DNA of 64,000 bases from Nitrospirota bacterium (GCA_023476565.1 JAMCVZ010000037.1:20123-84122), one strand, 5' to 3'. Positions 1 to 8,474 are shown, counted from the first letter of the stretch. Notes: a model not told the origin generated them from the sequence alone. Numbers and translations are program-made.

Positions 1-735
1 GAAACGGAGGAGCTTGCCTTGAAGCGCGAGCGGCAATTCCCCGATCTCGTCGAAAAAGACGCACCCCTCGTCGGCGATCTTTAACATGCCCTCTTTCGGC
101 GCAAAGGCGCCCGTAAAAGCCCCTTTCTCAAAACCGAACAGTTCGGACTCGAGGAGGGCTTCGGGAACGGCCGCGCAATTTATCATTACAAAGGGTTTCC
201 CGAAGCGTGATGAAAGCTGGGCAATAGCTTCAGCGACAAGTTCTTTACCGGTCCCCGTCTCACCGGTAATGAGCACAGGGACCTCAACCTGTGCAAGCTG
301 TGCAAGCCTCTTGCATACATCCATTATGACCGGCGAGCTTCCGACTATCGCGCAGGTTGCCGTCAACGGGAGGTTTTCCTTTGAAACAGGGATGATATCA
401 TCCAGTTCAATGCTCAGGTTTTGCAATTCTTCCATAATTCCGGATACGGCCTCTCCCTTCAGAGGCCGCTGGATTACTTCATAGGCCCCGAAAGTTGCAG
501 CCTCCATTACCGGTTCGGTTCTTTTCTGTTTCGTTACAGCCACGACGAATGCCCCGGCGCTCAGTTCTTTTATAAGGCCGGCGCTGAAGGTGTCGATGTC
601 GATAAAAACAATACGCCCCTTGGGAATATCCGGGGGGACTGCCTTGTGCACAGCGAGCTTTACCCCTTTGGGAAGAACAGAAGCCAACTCCTGCTTCATC
701 TGATGGTCCTTTGTAATCAGATCGATTCTGTGCAT
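1..735 (-). CDS. sigma-54 dependent response-regulator-like activator (NtrC family), C-terminus outside window
   Basis: This gene starts at 735 (ATG preceded by an AAAGGGG ribosome site) and runs off the left edge, so only 245 codons are visible. Residues 1-115 have receiver-like organisation, and residues about 130-245 are the AAA+ domain with Walker A GETGTGKE, the sigma-54 contact loop GAFTGA and the Walker B segment FFDEIGE. It would activate sigma-54 promoters by ATP hydrolysis. The receiver looks degenerate: the acidic pair after strand 1 is missing (LITKDHQ), the conserved Lys is Arg (QRPL), and only an Asp in IDID remains as possible phospho-acceptor. It is divergent from the exported-protein genes at 851, so it may control them, but no -24/-12 promoter was seen there. 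The C-terminal Fis-type helix-turn-helix is not visible. Confidence 0.9.
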   Translation of the reverse strand, partial: MHRIDLITKDHQMKQELASVLPKGVKLAVHKAVPPDIPKGRIVFIDIDTFSAGLIKELSAGAFVVAVTKQKRTEPVMEAATFGAYEVIQRPLKGEAVSGIMEELQNLSIELDDIIPVSKENLPLTATCAIVGSSPVIMDVCKRLAQLAQVEVPVLITGETGTGKELVAEAIAQLSSRFGKPFVMINCAAVPEALLESELFGFEKGAFTGAFAPKEGMLKIADEGCVFFDEIGELPLALQGKLLRF

Positions 736-835
736 ATCGGGCGCCCCTTTGTTGATTGTTTATGCATATTGTATATTTTCTAATCATTAATATCCAGATA
801 TTGTTTTCAGATTTCATATTTCCTTCAAAATTAAA

Positions 836-844
836 TGCTATTCT
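836..844 (+). promoter_or_regulatory. extended -10 box for the gene at 851 (leaderless candidate)
   Basis: TGC-TATTCT ends 7 nt before the ATG at 851. No ribosome-binding sequence lies between box and start, so transcription would begin at or next to the start codon. No convincing -35 is visible; the TG of an extended -10 may compensate. Confidence 0.4.
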
Positions 845-850
845 GGGATC

Positions 851-1168
851 ATGAAAAAAGGGATATTGCCGGTTGTTTTTTTCATTTTCCTCGGTTCGAG
901 TGCTTATGCAATCGCCGCTGAAAGGGAACCCGTCACCCCCTACGGGGATTCATGCCCCCTGTGCGGCGACTACGGATACTGCAATAAACAGCCGACCCAT
1001 AAGAAGGCTGTTGCCGCATTGGAGGAATACTACCGGGAAAAAGGACTGCACGTAACGGTAAAGAAACAGGATGGCCGTTTTTTAGAGGCTGAGGTCTATA
1101 AGGACAAAAAGATGGTCGACAGGATTTTGCTCGATCTCAAAACCGGACTGATAAGGTCCATTAACTAA
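851..1168 (+). CDS. small exported Cys-containing protein, unknown function
   Basis: A 105-residue protein with a signal peptide (residues 1-22, cut after AIAA or nearby) and a mature domain that begins with a Cys cluster CPLCGDYGYC at about 35-44. The rest is charged and looks like a small alpha/beta fold. I do not recognise the family. The three cysteines suggest metal or disulfide chemistry in the periplasm. It stands first in a run of same-strand genes (851-5114) encoding a Met/His/Gly-rich exported protein, a flavin-type protein and a polyferredoxin, so a role in periplasmic metal or redox handling is inferred from context. There is no Shine-Dalgarno before the ATG; the start is placed by the signal peptide and by the -10 box just upstream. 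Confidence 0.6.
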   Translation: MKKGILPVVFFIFLGSSAYAIAAEREPVTPYGDSCPLCGDYGYCNKQPTHKKAVAALEEYYREKGLHVTVKKQDGRFLEAEVYKDKKMVDRILLDLKTGLIRSIN

Positions 1169-1179
1169 GGGAGGTTTTT

Positions 1180-1641
1180 ATGAAACGGATAGTGCTTGCA
1201 AGTATTCTCGTTATCGCTTTAACGGCAGGTTACAGCTACGCCATGATGGGCATGATGGGTGGTGGCATGATGGGCGGACACGGAGACCATGATGACAGCA
1301 AAAGATCAGGGAGCGGTCACGGAGGCGGTCACGGCGGAATGATGGGCGACAGCGGGCACGGAGACAGCAGTGGCACGGGAGACGGTTCAACAGGCGGTCA
1401 CGGCAGCCACGGCGATTCAGGCGGTGACATGATGGGTGGCAGCCGGAGCGGAATGGGACAGCAGACTATGGACAGCCATCAGGGGCACACGGACCACGAC
1501 GGCTCACAGGGAAATCAGATGATGAAAGATAATTCTTCAGAAAGTGCGCCTCAGGACGATAACCAAAGAGATACCGCTTCAGGTACGCAAACTCATAACA
1601 TTGATACTCAAGGAAGCATGCAAAAATGGCAAGGTATGTGA
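1180..1641 (+). CDS. exported Met/Gly/His-rich low-complexity protein, probable metal binder
   Basis: A 153-residue product with a signal peptide (1-21) followed by repeats of MMGG, GGHG, GHGD and HGSHG types up to residue about 115 and a polar tail. The mature protein is dominated by Gly, His, Met, Ser and Asp, with no Cys after the signal peptide. Such Met/His-rich periplasmic proteins typically bind copper or silver, which agrees with the CusCBA-like pump downstream at 9386-15184; the binding itself is inferred from composition. GGGAGG precedes the ATG by 8 nt. Its last 16 bases overlap the next gene, so translation is probably coupled. Low complexity makes homology searches unreliable here. 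Confidence 0.65.
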   Translation: MKRIVLASILVIALTAGYSYAMMGMMGGGMMGGHGDHDDSKRSGSGHGGGHGGMMGDSGHGDSSGTGDGSTGGHGSHGDSGGDMMGGSRSGMGQQTMDSHQGHTDHDGSQGNQMMKDNSSESAPQDDNQRDTASGTQTHNIDTQGSMQKWQGM

Positions 1642-2222
1642 CAGCACTGCAAGACAAAAAATTCAAGGGGATAGCGGCCATAACTATGGCTGCTCTTTTA
1701 TTCCTTTTCGCTGCACATTCCTTTGCCCATGATCTTGTCTGGCCCGGCGAAAAACTGAAAATCCTTTTTCCCCAGGCGGAATCCTTCGAACAGAAGAACC
1801 TGTATGTTTCCGATGAACAGCGCTCACGGATTGAAAAAGCATTGGGGAGCAGATTGCCTGAGGAGGATATGAAGCCTTCCCTATACCTTGCTGTGGTAAG
1901 GAGCGGCCCTGACACACCGCTGCGCAAGGCTGCGGCGATGCTGTTCATCGACGCTTACGGTGAGGGCGGAAAGATCGAGATGGGTGTAGTGGTAAGCGGC
2001 AAGGGCGACCTCATGAAAGTGCATGTTTTTGAAAACAAGGAACCGCAGAAGATAGTCCGGCAATCATTTCTTAAGCAATTCGAAGGGAAAAAGGCCTCCG
2101 ATCAGTTCAAGGTAGGGGCTGATATTACTGCTCCGCCGGGCGGTGAGAAATCCGCGCAGGCAATAGCCTCAGGCGCACGGAGGGGATTGCTCATCATCAA
2201 CGAGATGTTCAAAAAGAGATGA
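1626..2222 (+). CDS. membrane-anchored FMN_bind-like protein with altered flavin motif
   Basis: A 198-residue protein with an N-terminal signal or anchor helix (about 14-35) and a periplasmic domain resembling FMN_bind (RnfG/NosR type): a beta region around VVVSGKGDLMKVHVFE, then FLKQFEGKKASDQFKVGADI and a C-terminal helix ASGARRGLLIINE. In the family the loop before that helix normally reads SGATxS/T and carries covalent FMN on the Thr. Here the aligned loop reads PPGGEKSA, so covalent flavinylation is unlikely and any flavin would be non-covalent. It overlaps the previous gene by 16 bases and the polyferredoxin gene by 4, so the pair probably acts like the split halves of a NosR-type protein, moving electrons from cytoplasmic iron-sulfur clusters to the periplasm. 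Confidence 0.65.
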   Translation: MARYVTALQDKKFKGIAAITMAALLFLFAAHSFAHDLVWPGEKLKILFPQAESFEQKNLYVSDEQRSRIEKALGSRLPEEDMKPSLYLAVVRSGPDTPLRKAAAMLFIDAYGEGGKIEMGVVVSGKGDLMKVHVFENKEPQKIVRQSFLKQFEGKKASDQFKVGADITAPPGGEKSAQAIASGARRGLLIINEMFKKR

Positions 2223-4270
2223 AAAGGATACGCGCAGGACTCTTCGCAATAGTATTGTGTATCGCCATAAGCGGCGCAGCCTACGGAAGTGAGGGGCATA
2301 ATGCCCCGGCTGCTATGCGCGAGTTTCGCATAGGCGCTGCAAAGGTTAAACTGGAACTGAAGCCGGAGGTATTCATAAACGGCAACCCGTCCGAGGCAGT
2401 GGTAACCCTGACCGATTTCATGTCAGGGAGCCCCATCCTCGATGCCGGGATATATCTCCTCTTTGAAAAAGCAGGGCCGGCAGGTATGCCTTCCGGGCAC
2501 ATAATGGCCGCCCCATCAAGCGGAGCCCCAGCCGTGGACTCAGGGCTTGATTTCGGAGAATCTCCGCAAATGCCCGCCGGTATCGACCTTTCCGCTTTCA
2601 AAAGACTTCTGCCCCAACAGAAAGCCGGGGTCTTTGCGGCAAGCTACCCTTTATCAAAAGGGGAGCATACATTTACCCTCGCAGTAAAATCCCTCGGCGG
2701 CAAGAAATTTGCCGAGCCCCTCATATATGGCGGCACACTTTCATATGCAGAGGCGTCGAAGGCCCTCTTTTACAGGATGCTCTTTACTATAAGTATTATC
2801 ATTCTAAGCGGCCTGGCAGGAGCGTGGGTAATTGCCCAGAGGAAATCAGCGACCGCCAAAGCCGGGCAGAAGGTCAACCTCCTCGAGATCCCCTGGATAA
2901 AAGGATTTATGAAATCCGCATGGTTCCAGCCCGTGTTCCAGGTCCCTGTACTGGTCTTCTTTGTTATCATTATCGTTGCGGGCCTCTTTGATATCCAGAA
3001 GGGTGACCGGAATATCGCGACCATACTGATGTGGACAATATGGTGGGCGGCCATAATCTTCACCTTTGTGTTTGTCGGAAGGGTCTGGTGCATGATGTGC
3101 CCCTTCGGCGCTGCACAGGACTGGATAGGAAGACTGGTGAGCTCTGGAAAAGACTTCCCAAAGCCCTTGAGGAACATATGGCTTTCCAGTTTCATTTTCT
3201 TCGGCCTGACCTGGTGGGACAGTTTCAGCGGTATTGTGAACAAGCCCGCCCTTACCGCCTGGCTTCTGATAGGTTTCTTTACTGTCGCGGCGGGCATGGC
3301 AATCACTTTCAAGGGGAGGTCGTTTTGCAGGTATGTATGCCCGATAGGAGGGCTCATAGGCCTTTACTCCATGTTCAGCCCGGTGGAGCTCAGAAACAAA
3401 TGCCTCGAGGTATGCAGGGACCATAAGAAAAAAGAATGTATCAAGGGAACTGAAAAGAGCCGCCCTTGTCCCATGTTCGTGACCCCGATGACACTCGACA
3501 GGAATAATTACTGCAATTTCTGCAGCGAGTGCATAAAATCCTGCTCACAAGGTAATATCACTATCCGTTTCAGAAGCTTTGCAAAGGACCTCTGGGTCTC
3601 CACCAGGGGATACATGGATGAGGCATATCTCGCGCTTGTGATCGTAGGGGTATCGATAGTCGTAACAGGTGAAATGGTCGGGCCCTGGCACAGGTGGATG
3701 GATGTTGTCGGAAAGCTTATTCCTTTTGATGCATTGGGCCTAGCCGCTCACGCGGCCAGGGAAAAAACGATATTCCTGCTGGTGATGACAGCGGGCTCCC
3801 TTATTATCCCGCTGCTGCTGCTCACTTTTGCCGCCCTGGTCGTAAGAAAGCTCACAGGACCTGATTCACCGCTGGGTCTCAAAAATACGGCAATCCAGTT
3901 TGCCTATATGTTTATTCCCGTCGGGCTTTCAATGCACCTTGCCCACAATATCTCGCATTTGTTCAAAGAGGGGCCGGGGATCATCCCCGCTGCCCAGAGG
4001 GTGCTCAATGATTACGCCGGCTTGAAACTGGGGGAGCCCGAATGGAATGCAGCGCCTTTGATGGGACCTGAGTCCATATTCTGGCTCCAGATGCTTATCC
4101 TTATTGCACTCAATCTCTTTTCGCTTTATGCCGGATACAGGATAGCCGCCAGATATTATGGAGACAAGGCATTGAGGGCGTTCATTCCCATGGCGGCGCT
4201 TGCCGTATTCTTTATGATCATCAACACATTTATCCTCGGACAGCCGATGGCGCTGAGGCATACCCACTGA
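2219..4270 (+). CDS. membrane polyferredoxin (NapH/NosR/CcoG-like 4Fe-4S protein) with periplasmic N-domain
   Basis: A 683-residue membrane protein. A signal-like segment (1-24) leads into a periplasmic domain of about 160 residues resembling YtkA/FixH beta-sandwich proteins, then several membrane helices from about residue 183. Cys motifs follow the NapH/NosR pattern: CMMCPFGAAQD and CRYVCPIGG at helix ends, then CLEVCRDHKKKEC..CP and CNFCSECIKSC as ferredoxin-type clusters near residues 395-445. Three or more helices follow, with a His pair in HLAHNISH that could bind heme or metal. The likely role is electron transfer across the membrane from a quinol or cytoplasmic donor to the FMN_bind-like partner encoded just upstream (ATGA overlap). 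The physiological acceptor is unknown; context suggests metal or thiol redox. Confidence 0.8.
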   Translation: MKRIRAGLFAIVLCIAISGAAYGSEGHNAPAAMREFRIGAAKVKLELKPEVFINGNPSEAVVTLTDFMSGSPILDAGIYLLFEKAGPAGMPSGHIMAAPSSGAPAVDSGLDFGESPQMPAGIDLSAFKRLLPQQKAGVFAASYPLSKGEHTFTLAVKSLGGKKFAEPLIYGGTLSYAEASKALFYRMLFTISIIILSGLAGAWVIAQRKSATAKAGQKVNLLEIPWIKGFMKSAWFQPVFQVPVLVFFVIIIVAGLFDIQKGDRNIATILMWTIWWAAIIFTFVFVGRVWCMMCPFGAAQDWIGRLVSSGKDFPKPLRNIWLSSFIFFGLTWWDSFSGIVNKPALTAWLLIGFFTVAAGMAITFKGRSFCRYVCPIGGLIGLYSMFSPVELRNKCLEVCRDHKKKECIKGTEKSRPCPMFVTPMTLDRNNYCNFCSECIKSCSQGNITIRFRSFAKDLWVSTRGYMDEAYLALVIVGVSIVVTGEMVGPWHRWMDVVGKLIPFDALGLAAHAAREKTIFLLVMTAGSLIIPLLLLTFAALVVRKLTGPDSPLGLKNTAIQFAYMFIPVGLSMHLAHNISHLFKEGPGIIPAAQRVLNDYAGLKLGEPEWNAAPLMGPESIFWLQMLILIALNLFSLYAGYRIAARYYGDKALRAFIPMAALAVFFMIINTFILGQPMALRHTH

Positions 4271-4277
4271 GGTGCAT

Positions 4278-5114
4278 ATGAAAACGAAAATCTTTCTGCT
4301 GCTCCCTCTTTTATTATCTATCCCTGTATCTCCATCATTTGCTGAACTCGATCTCGATCAGGAAGTGCTCATTATCCCCGATACCCACAACGAGAAGCCG
4401 TATATATGGCATGTGCTGAAGAGCCCGAAGGACTTTGAGCTCGTTATGGATTATCCCGGCGCAACTGCCGGAAAGGATACCGCATATACATTCGGCATCA
4501 ACCGGAAGCAAGGAGAGGACATAAGCGATATGCATGTGTTTATCACGGATGACGACCTGCATGCGTACAAGCACGTTCGCCCTGAGGCTGCAGGCGAAAA
4601 CTATAAGTTCGTTTATAATGCGCCATGGGCCGGCAAATACCGTTTTGAGATCGTTTTTAAAACACCGAAGGGATGGGTAAATTTAAGGAAGGACATCAGG
4701 ATCAAGGGTGAGAGAAGGAAGGAAGACAGTGAAGGGAAAGAGATAGATGAGGGGTATGGAATAAAGGTCAAACTCATCCCTGAAAAAATATACTCGGAAC
4801 ATGTAGGCACAGTGCTCTACGAGATAAGTTATCAGGGGAAGCCGTTAAAAGAACTGGAAAAGATAGACGGTCTCGATATGCAGGCCGCAGCGTGGGATGA
4901 AGATCTCAAGGAGTTTATCTATGCAATTCCCAGGCAAAATCTCGGCGGCCCGGAAGTCGCAGTGAGCTTTGTATTTATGAGGCCCGGAAAACATGCGATT
5001 TTCGCGGAATTCAAGCATAACGGGAAGTTGCGAAAGATTGACATGGTCGTAGACGTCCTTGAAGAGCTGAGAGTGGACCCCAATTCGATTGAGAATATCA
5101 AGCCTTCCGAATAA
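4278..5114 (+). CDS. exported YtkA/FixH-like protein
   Basis: The start chosen is the ATG at 4278, which opens directly on a signal peptide (KTKIFLLLPLLLSIPVSPSFA); a GTG two codons upstream is possible. The mature protein of about 255 residues appears to have two beta-rich halves: one around LKSPKDFELVMDYPG..FGINRKQGEDISDMHVFITDDDLHAYKHVRPE and one ending in the MRPGKHAIFAEFKHNGK stretch, which resembles the YtkA-like domain found beside heavy-metal pumps. It follows the polyferredoxin gene by 7 bases and closes the 851-5114 run. It is probably a periplasmic or surface partner of that redox module; its substrate is unknown. It converges on the OsmC gene, with a two-way terminator between them. 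Confidence 0.6.
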   Translation: MKTKIFLLLPLLLSIPVSPSFAELDLDQEVLIIPDTHNEKPYIWHVLKSPKDFELVMDYPGATAGKDTAYTFGINRKQGEDISDMHVFITDDDLHAYKHVRPEAAGENYKFVYNAPWAGKYRFEIVFKTPKGWVNLRKDIRIKGERRKEDSEGKEIDEGYGIKVKLIPEKIYSEHVGTVLYEISYQGKPLKELEKIDGLDMQAAAWDEDLKEFIYAIPRQNLGGPEVAVSFVFMRPGKHAIFAEFKHNGKLRKIDMVVDVLEELRVDPNSIENIKPSE

Positions 5115-5274
5115 AAGCTGCAAGATACCGGTAATCTCTTCCGTCATGGGGGCATCAGCCGGCCATCTTTTATTTCACCCGTATGCAACGCCTGGATGTT
5201 CCCTTAAGAATATTGCCGAGGGTGGAAAAAACTTCAACAGCAAGATTTCATGTTTCCGTGAAGTAAAGAAAAAG

Positions 5275-5304
5275 AAAAGGACCGGGTGAACTCCCCGCCC
5301 TTTT
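5275..5304. terminator. two-way terminator between convergent genes
   Basis: An interrupted inverted repeat AAAAGG..CGGG / CCCG..CCTTTT has A and T runs on its two flanks, so it can work in both directions, between the + gene ending at 5114 and the - gene ending at 5440. In the remaining part of 5115-5439 I see no gene; the only short minus-strand frame (35 codons) has no support. Confidence 0.55.
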
Positions 5305-5439
5305 GGACAGGAAGTTCAACGGTCGCACTCAAAAACAGAGGGAGCCTTTAGCTGCGGAAGCGCACAGGACAATGAACACATCGTCCGTACCGGGTTGAGC
5401 TCTTTGCGTAGCAGATTGGCCCAATGCCTCAATCATTTT

Positions 5440-5970
5440 CTACACGACCTCCAAAATGCTCTCAATCTTCACCGGCCTTGCCAGGGTTATGCCCACAGGA
5501 GATGTGCCGACGATATGCTCATGGAGAGCCCTGAGTGTCTTTTCGTCTGCATCCGCCTTGACCTTTACCTTAGCAGTGATAGTCTTGAAACCGGGCAATT
5601 TATCCATATGGAGCTTTTCAGGCGCCTCGAGCCCGAGGAAGCCCGGAAGGTCTATTTCACCCTCAAGATCGATTTTGATATCGTTAAGCTTTATGCCCCG
5701 CACTGCAGCGTTCATGGCGTACCCTATGGTGAGGCATGCGCCATAAGCCTGGAGGACCATCTCAACCGGATTGGCTGCTGTATTGGTCCCGCAAAGCATT
5801 TCAGGCTCGTCTGCAAGCAAGGTAAAATCCCGGGAACAGGTCTCGACCTTAAACCCCCCTTTCCATGCGGTTGAGGCCTTCCATACTGTCCTGCCTACCT
5901 CCCAATTCTGTTTGACCGTGTCGACAACCTTTAAAAGCTTTTCGATTTCCAAACCGTTTACCACTGCCAT
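5440..5970 (-). CDS. OsmC/Ohr family thiol-dependent protein
   Basis: A 176-residue OsmC-fold protein. Family landmarks are the beta-sheet half up to residue 50, the helix stretch NPVEMVLQAYGACLTIGYAMNAA with the active-site type Cys (GAC), and the C-terminal half with IVGTSPVGITLARPV. OsmC/Ohr proteins reduce organic peroxides with a Cys pair; only one of the usual two cysteines is obvious in its usual helix (another lies in EMLCGTN), so the chemistry may differ. The start at 5970 is supported by GGAGG 7 nt upstream and by a sigma-54 promoter at 6005-6021, which excludes the longer frame beginning at 6024. Expression is expected to depend on the sigma-54 activator encoded next upstream (6251-7762). 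Confidence 0.88.
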   Translation of the reverse strand: MAVVNGLEIEKLLKVVDTVKQNWEVGRTVWKASTAWKGGFKVETCSRDFTLLADEPEMLCGTNTAANPVEMVLQAYGACLTIGYAMNAAVRGIKLNDIKIDLEGEIDLPGFLGLEAPEKLHMDKLPGFKTITAKVKVKADADEKTLRALHEHIVGTSPVGITLARPVKIESILEVV

Positions 5971-6004
5971 ACTCGTTACCTCCATCTTTTTTTTGTAATC
6001 ATAG

Positions 6005-6021
6005 AGCAATTTACCTGCCAA
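6005..6021 (-). promoter_or_regulatory. sigma-54 (-24/-12) promoter for the OsmC gene
   Basis: The minus strand reads TTGGCAGGTAAATTGCT: a -24 GG and a -12 GC separated by exactly 10 bases, with TTGGCA and TTGCT contexts that match the RpoN consensus. Predicted transcription start is about 5995, giving a 25-base leader with GGAGG before the ATG at 5970. Confidence 0.8.
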
Positions 6022-6149
6022 CAAATTGGAGGCCCTCGAAGTGTTTAGATATTTATAGTATATTCAAATACTTAATTAAATATCCCTCAATTAAACGACG
6101 ATGATAATGCTTTTGGGGAAGTCGTCATGCTTCTTCTGCGAAGCTAAGG

Positions 6150-6164
6150 ATTGCAAATTGCATA
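6150..6164. promoter_or_regulatory. proximal upstream activator site (TTGCAA-A-TTGCA)
   Basis: ATTGCAAATTGCATA is an imperfect copy of the palindrome at 6237-6251. It lies about 130 bp upstream of the -24 element of the OsmC promoter, a typical distance for an enhancer-binding protein site. Confidence 0.65.
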
Positions 6165-6236
6165 GCGGCAACTTGATTTAAAAAGGTATTGAATGAAAAG
6201 TTCTTTAATTTTATAGGTTTTTTGAAAAAAGCTGTG

Positions 6237-6251
6237 ATTGCAAATTGCAAT
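6237..6251. promoter_or_regulatory. distal upstream activator site, perfect palindrome
   Basis: ATTGCAA-A-TTGCAAT is a perfect 7+1+7 palindrome touching the stop codon of the sigma-54 regulator gene, about 216 bp upstream of the OsmC -24 element. With the copy at 6150 it forms a two-site enhancer, probably bound by the adjacent regulator. Confidence 0.65.
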
Positions 6252-7762
6252 TATTGCTGATAGGTTTTTAGCTTTCGCCACAAGGTAGAGGTATCCAAAC
6301 CGAGGAGCTTTGCAGCCTTCTTTTTATTGCCTCCCGCAATTTTCAGAATTTTAAAGATATACTCCTTCTCTATCTTTTCAAGTGTCCAGTCCTTTTTATA
6401 ATCAAAATTAATTGTAGAAACCTCTACCGGCAAGTCTTCCCTGAGTATCTCATCTGTTTCAGCAATAACAACAGCTCTCTCTATGGTATTTTCAAGCTCC
6501 CTGATATTTCCGGGCCAGGGATAATTTATCAATGCCTCCAGAGCATCATCTGAAATTTTTCTTATGTTTTTCTCCATTCTCTTGTTGAATTTATTGAGAA
6601 AGTACCTGACCAGCAAGTGAATGTCCTCTGCTCTTTCCCTGAGCGGTGGAAGTTCAATCCTTATTACGTTCAACCGGTAATAAAGGTCCTCCCTGAACAG
6701 CTTTTCTTTTACTGCATCTGCAAGCCTCTGGTTAGTAGCGGCAATGATCCTTACATCAACGGTTACGGGCTGTGTGCCTCCGACCTTTAAAAATGTCCTG
6801 TCCTGAAGAACCCTTAGAAGCTTTACCTGCAAGTTTTTTGTCATAGCTTCGACTTCGTCGAGAAAGATGGTGCCGTTATCTGCTGCCTCGAAAAGCCCCT
6901 TCTTATCAGTGTTTGCACCGGTGAAGGCGCCTTTTAAATACCCGAAAAGTTCTGATTCCAGCAGGCTTTCAGGCAATGCGGCGCAATTGACTGCAAGAAA
7001 GGGCTTTCCCCGTCTTATGCTGTTAAAATGAATTGCCCGTGCGATGAGTTCTTTGCCTGTACCGCTTTCTCCGTATATCAATATACTTGATGGGACGTCC
7101 GTTATCTTTTTTACCGTATCGAGGATAGTCGTCATTTCAGGACTGTTCGCGATTATCCCCTCGAAGTTGTAGTATCTCCCTGTTGCTTCTGCTTCTTTTC
7201 TCGTATTTTCAAATATGAGTGCGTTTTCAATTGCAAGGCCGATGGGCAGGGTTGCGGCCCGGAGTATATCCAGGAGCTCCTGGTCAGGAGTATATGGGGT
7301 ATGGGTAATAACACATAAAACGCCGACCACCTTCCCTTTTGCCTTCAAAGGCAGGCCCGCGTAAAACTCCATGTCCTCTTTTTTGAGAAGTCCCCGGGTG
7401 AATCTCGGGTCCGAGGAGGCCTTTTCAAAGATGACTACCTCTTTATTGCATTGCGCAATGTTGCCGCACATGCATTCACCAACCCTGACTCTGTTTTCAC
7501 TGAGATCTTTTACCACTTCGTCAGAGAGGTTTTTAAAAGATACGGGAACCATCTCCAGGGTCTTCTCATCAATCACATAGATGACCCCCGCATCAACGCC
7601 CATGAAGTTCATTACCCTTTCGAGGACATTGTCAAGAATTGTCTTTAAATCAAGAGACTTACCGACAGTTATAGCAATTTCGTACAGAATGGAAAGTTTC
7701 TTGTTATGTTTTTCCGCTGTCTGTGACATTAACGGATTTTCATTCATTATCCATTGTATCAT
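6251..7762 (-). CDS. GAF-domain sigma-54 dependent transcriptional activator (NifA-like)
   Basis: A 503-residue enhancer-binding protein with an N-terminal GAF sensor domain (about 20-185), AAA+ domain (about 205-435) and Fis-type DNA-binding helix-turn-helix (about 460-503). Visible motifs are Walker A GESGTGKE, GAFTGA loop, Walker B IFLDEVEA, an arginine finger region LFREDLYYRLNV and the Fis end AAKLLGLDTSTLWRKLK. There is no receiver domain, so the signal is probably a small ligand or redox state sensed by GAF; CMCGNIAQC at about 97-105 could bind a metal or react with oxidants (inference). The gene lies directly upstream of two TTGCAA palindromes and the sigma-54 promoter of the OsmC gene, which points to a local one-regulator, one-target circuit. 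Confidence 0.93.
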   Translation of the reverse strand: MIQWIMNENPLMSQTAEKHNKKLSILYEIAITVGKSLDLKTILDNVLERVMNFMGVDAGVIYVIDEKTLEMVPVSFKNLSDEVVKDLSENRVRVGECMCGNIAQCNKEVVIFEKASSDPRFTRGLLKKEDMEFYAGLPLKAKGKVVGVLCVITHTPYTPDQELLDILRAATLPIGLAIENALIFENTRKEAEATGRYYNFEGIIANSPEMTTILDTVKKITDVPSSILIYGESGTGKELIARAIHFNSIRRGKPFLAVNCAALPESLLESELFGYLKGAFTGANTDKKGLFEAADNGTIFLDEVEAMTKNLQVKLLRVLQDRTFLKVGGTQPVTVDVRIIAATNQRLADAVKEKLFREDLYYRLNVIRIELPPLRERAEDIHLLVRYFLNKFNKRMEKNIRKISDDALEALINYPWPGNIRELENTIERAVVIAETDEILREDLPVEVSTINFDYKKDWTLEKIEKEYIFKILKIAGGNKKKAAKLLGLDTSTLWRKLKTYQQ

Positions 7763-7843
7763 TTCCCGCCTTGCAAAAGAAAACAGGATGGTCTGATTCT
7801 TGCTGGATGAATAAGCAAAATCTCATGGGTGAAGGAGTAAGGT

Positions 7844-8080
7844 ATGTATAGTAATGAGGCGAATATCATTCTCGATGTCAAAGGGCTCCATTGCCCAATG
7901 CCGGTCTTAAAAACAAAAAAAGCGATAGATGCACTGGAGCCTGAGCAGGTACTTGAGGTGCATGCCACCGATCCTGCTTCAAAGGCTGACATCCCTGCTC
8001 TCCTGAGCAGGTTGGGGCACCAGCTTGTCGGGCTGAAAGAAGAAGAGGGCGTACTTTCCTTCCTGATTAAAAAGAAATAA
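7844..8080 (+). CDS. tusA: TusA/SirA-like sulfur carrier protein
   Basis: A 78-residue protein with the TusA signature GLHCPMPVLKTKKAI near residues 14-28; the Cys of CPMP is the persulfide carrier. TusA proteins pass sulfane sulfur between cysteine desulfurases or rhodaneses and acceptors in tRNA thiolation, molybdenum cofactor synthesis or dissimilatory sulfur metabolism. Length is normal for the family. GGAGTAAGG precedes the ATG. It stands alone, divergent from the sigma-54 regulator, so its exact pathway cannot be read from context; the symbol marks the family, not a proven tRNA-thiolation role. Confidence 0.88.
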   Translation: MYSNEANIILDVKGLHCPMPVLKTKKAIDALEPEQVLEVHATDPASKADIPALLSRLGHQLVGLKEEEGVLSFLIKKK

Positions 8081-8232
8081 TTGAAGATTTTTTGCAGGTG
8101 AGGGATGAGGCCCGGCATATTGGTCAATACCGGCGCTTATTAATTGCTCCATGCAGAAAAGTACAGGCCATCCGCAAGCATTCAATTTTGAATATTTCAT
8201 GAAAAGTTCTTCCCGAATCCAGCGATAAAAAT

Positions 8233-8293
8233 TGTCATTGCGAGGGAAACGAAGCAAGCTCGCCTTTTCCGATAAGATTGCCACTCAATGACA
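8233..8293. repeat. dispersed palindromic repeat, TGTCATTG...CAATGACA type
   Basis: Terminal inverted repeats TGTCATTG (8233-8240) and CAATGACA (8286-8293) enclose GCGAGGGAAACGAAGCAAGC-like sequence. A second member lies at 32761-32831. It is a short intergenic repeat, non-coding. The rest of 8081-8474 contains no gene I can support. Confidence 0.65.
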
Positions 8294-8474
8294 GCAATAA
8301 CAATAACAATATGTTGATTCAGTTATTGCCGGATTTGGGTTCTTATGGTCTCCATTGAACAAAAACCGCCCGAAAAAAATACGGGAATCTTCATATTGTT
8401 TTCAAGATTGTGCTATAGAATAGGCGTCAGGAGGCAACCGGACTGCCCTGATATTTTCGAATGGAGGTGATGGT

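Noticed and set aside
5395..5874. 159-codon plus-strand frame
   Set aside because: Overlaps the OsmC gene in antisense and has no coding features.
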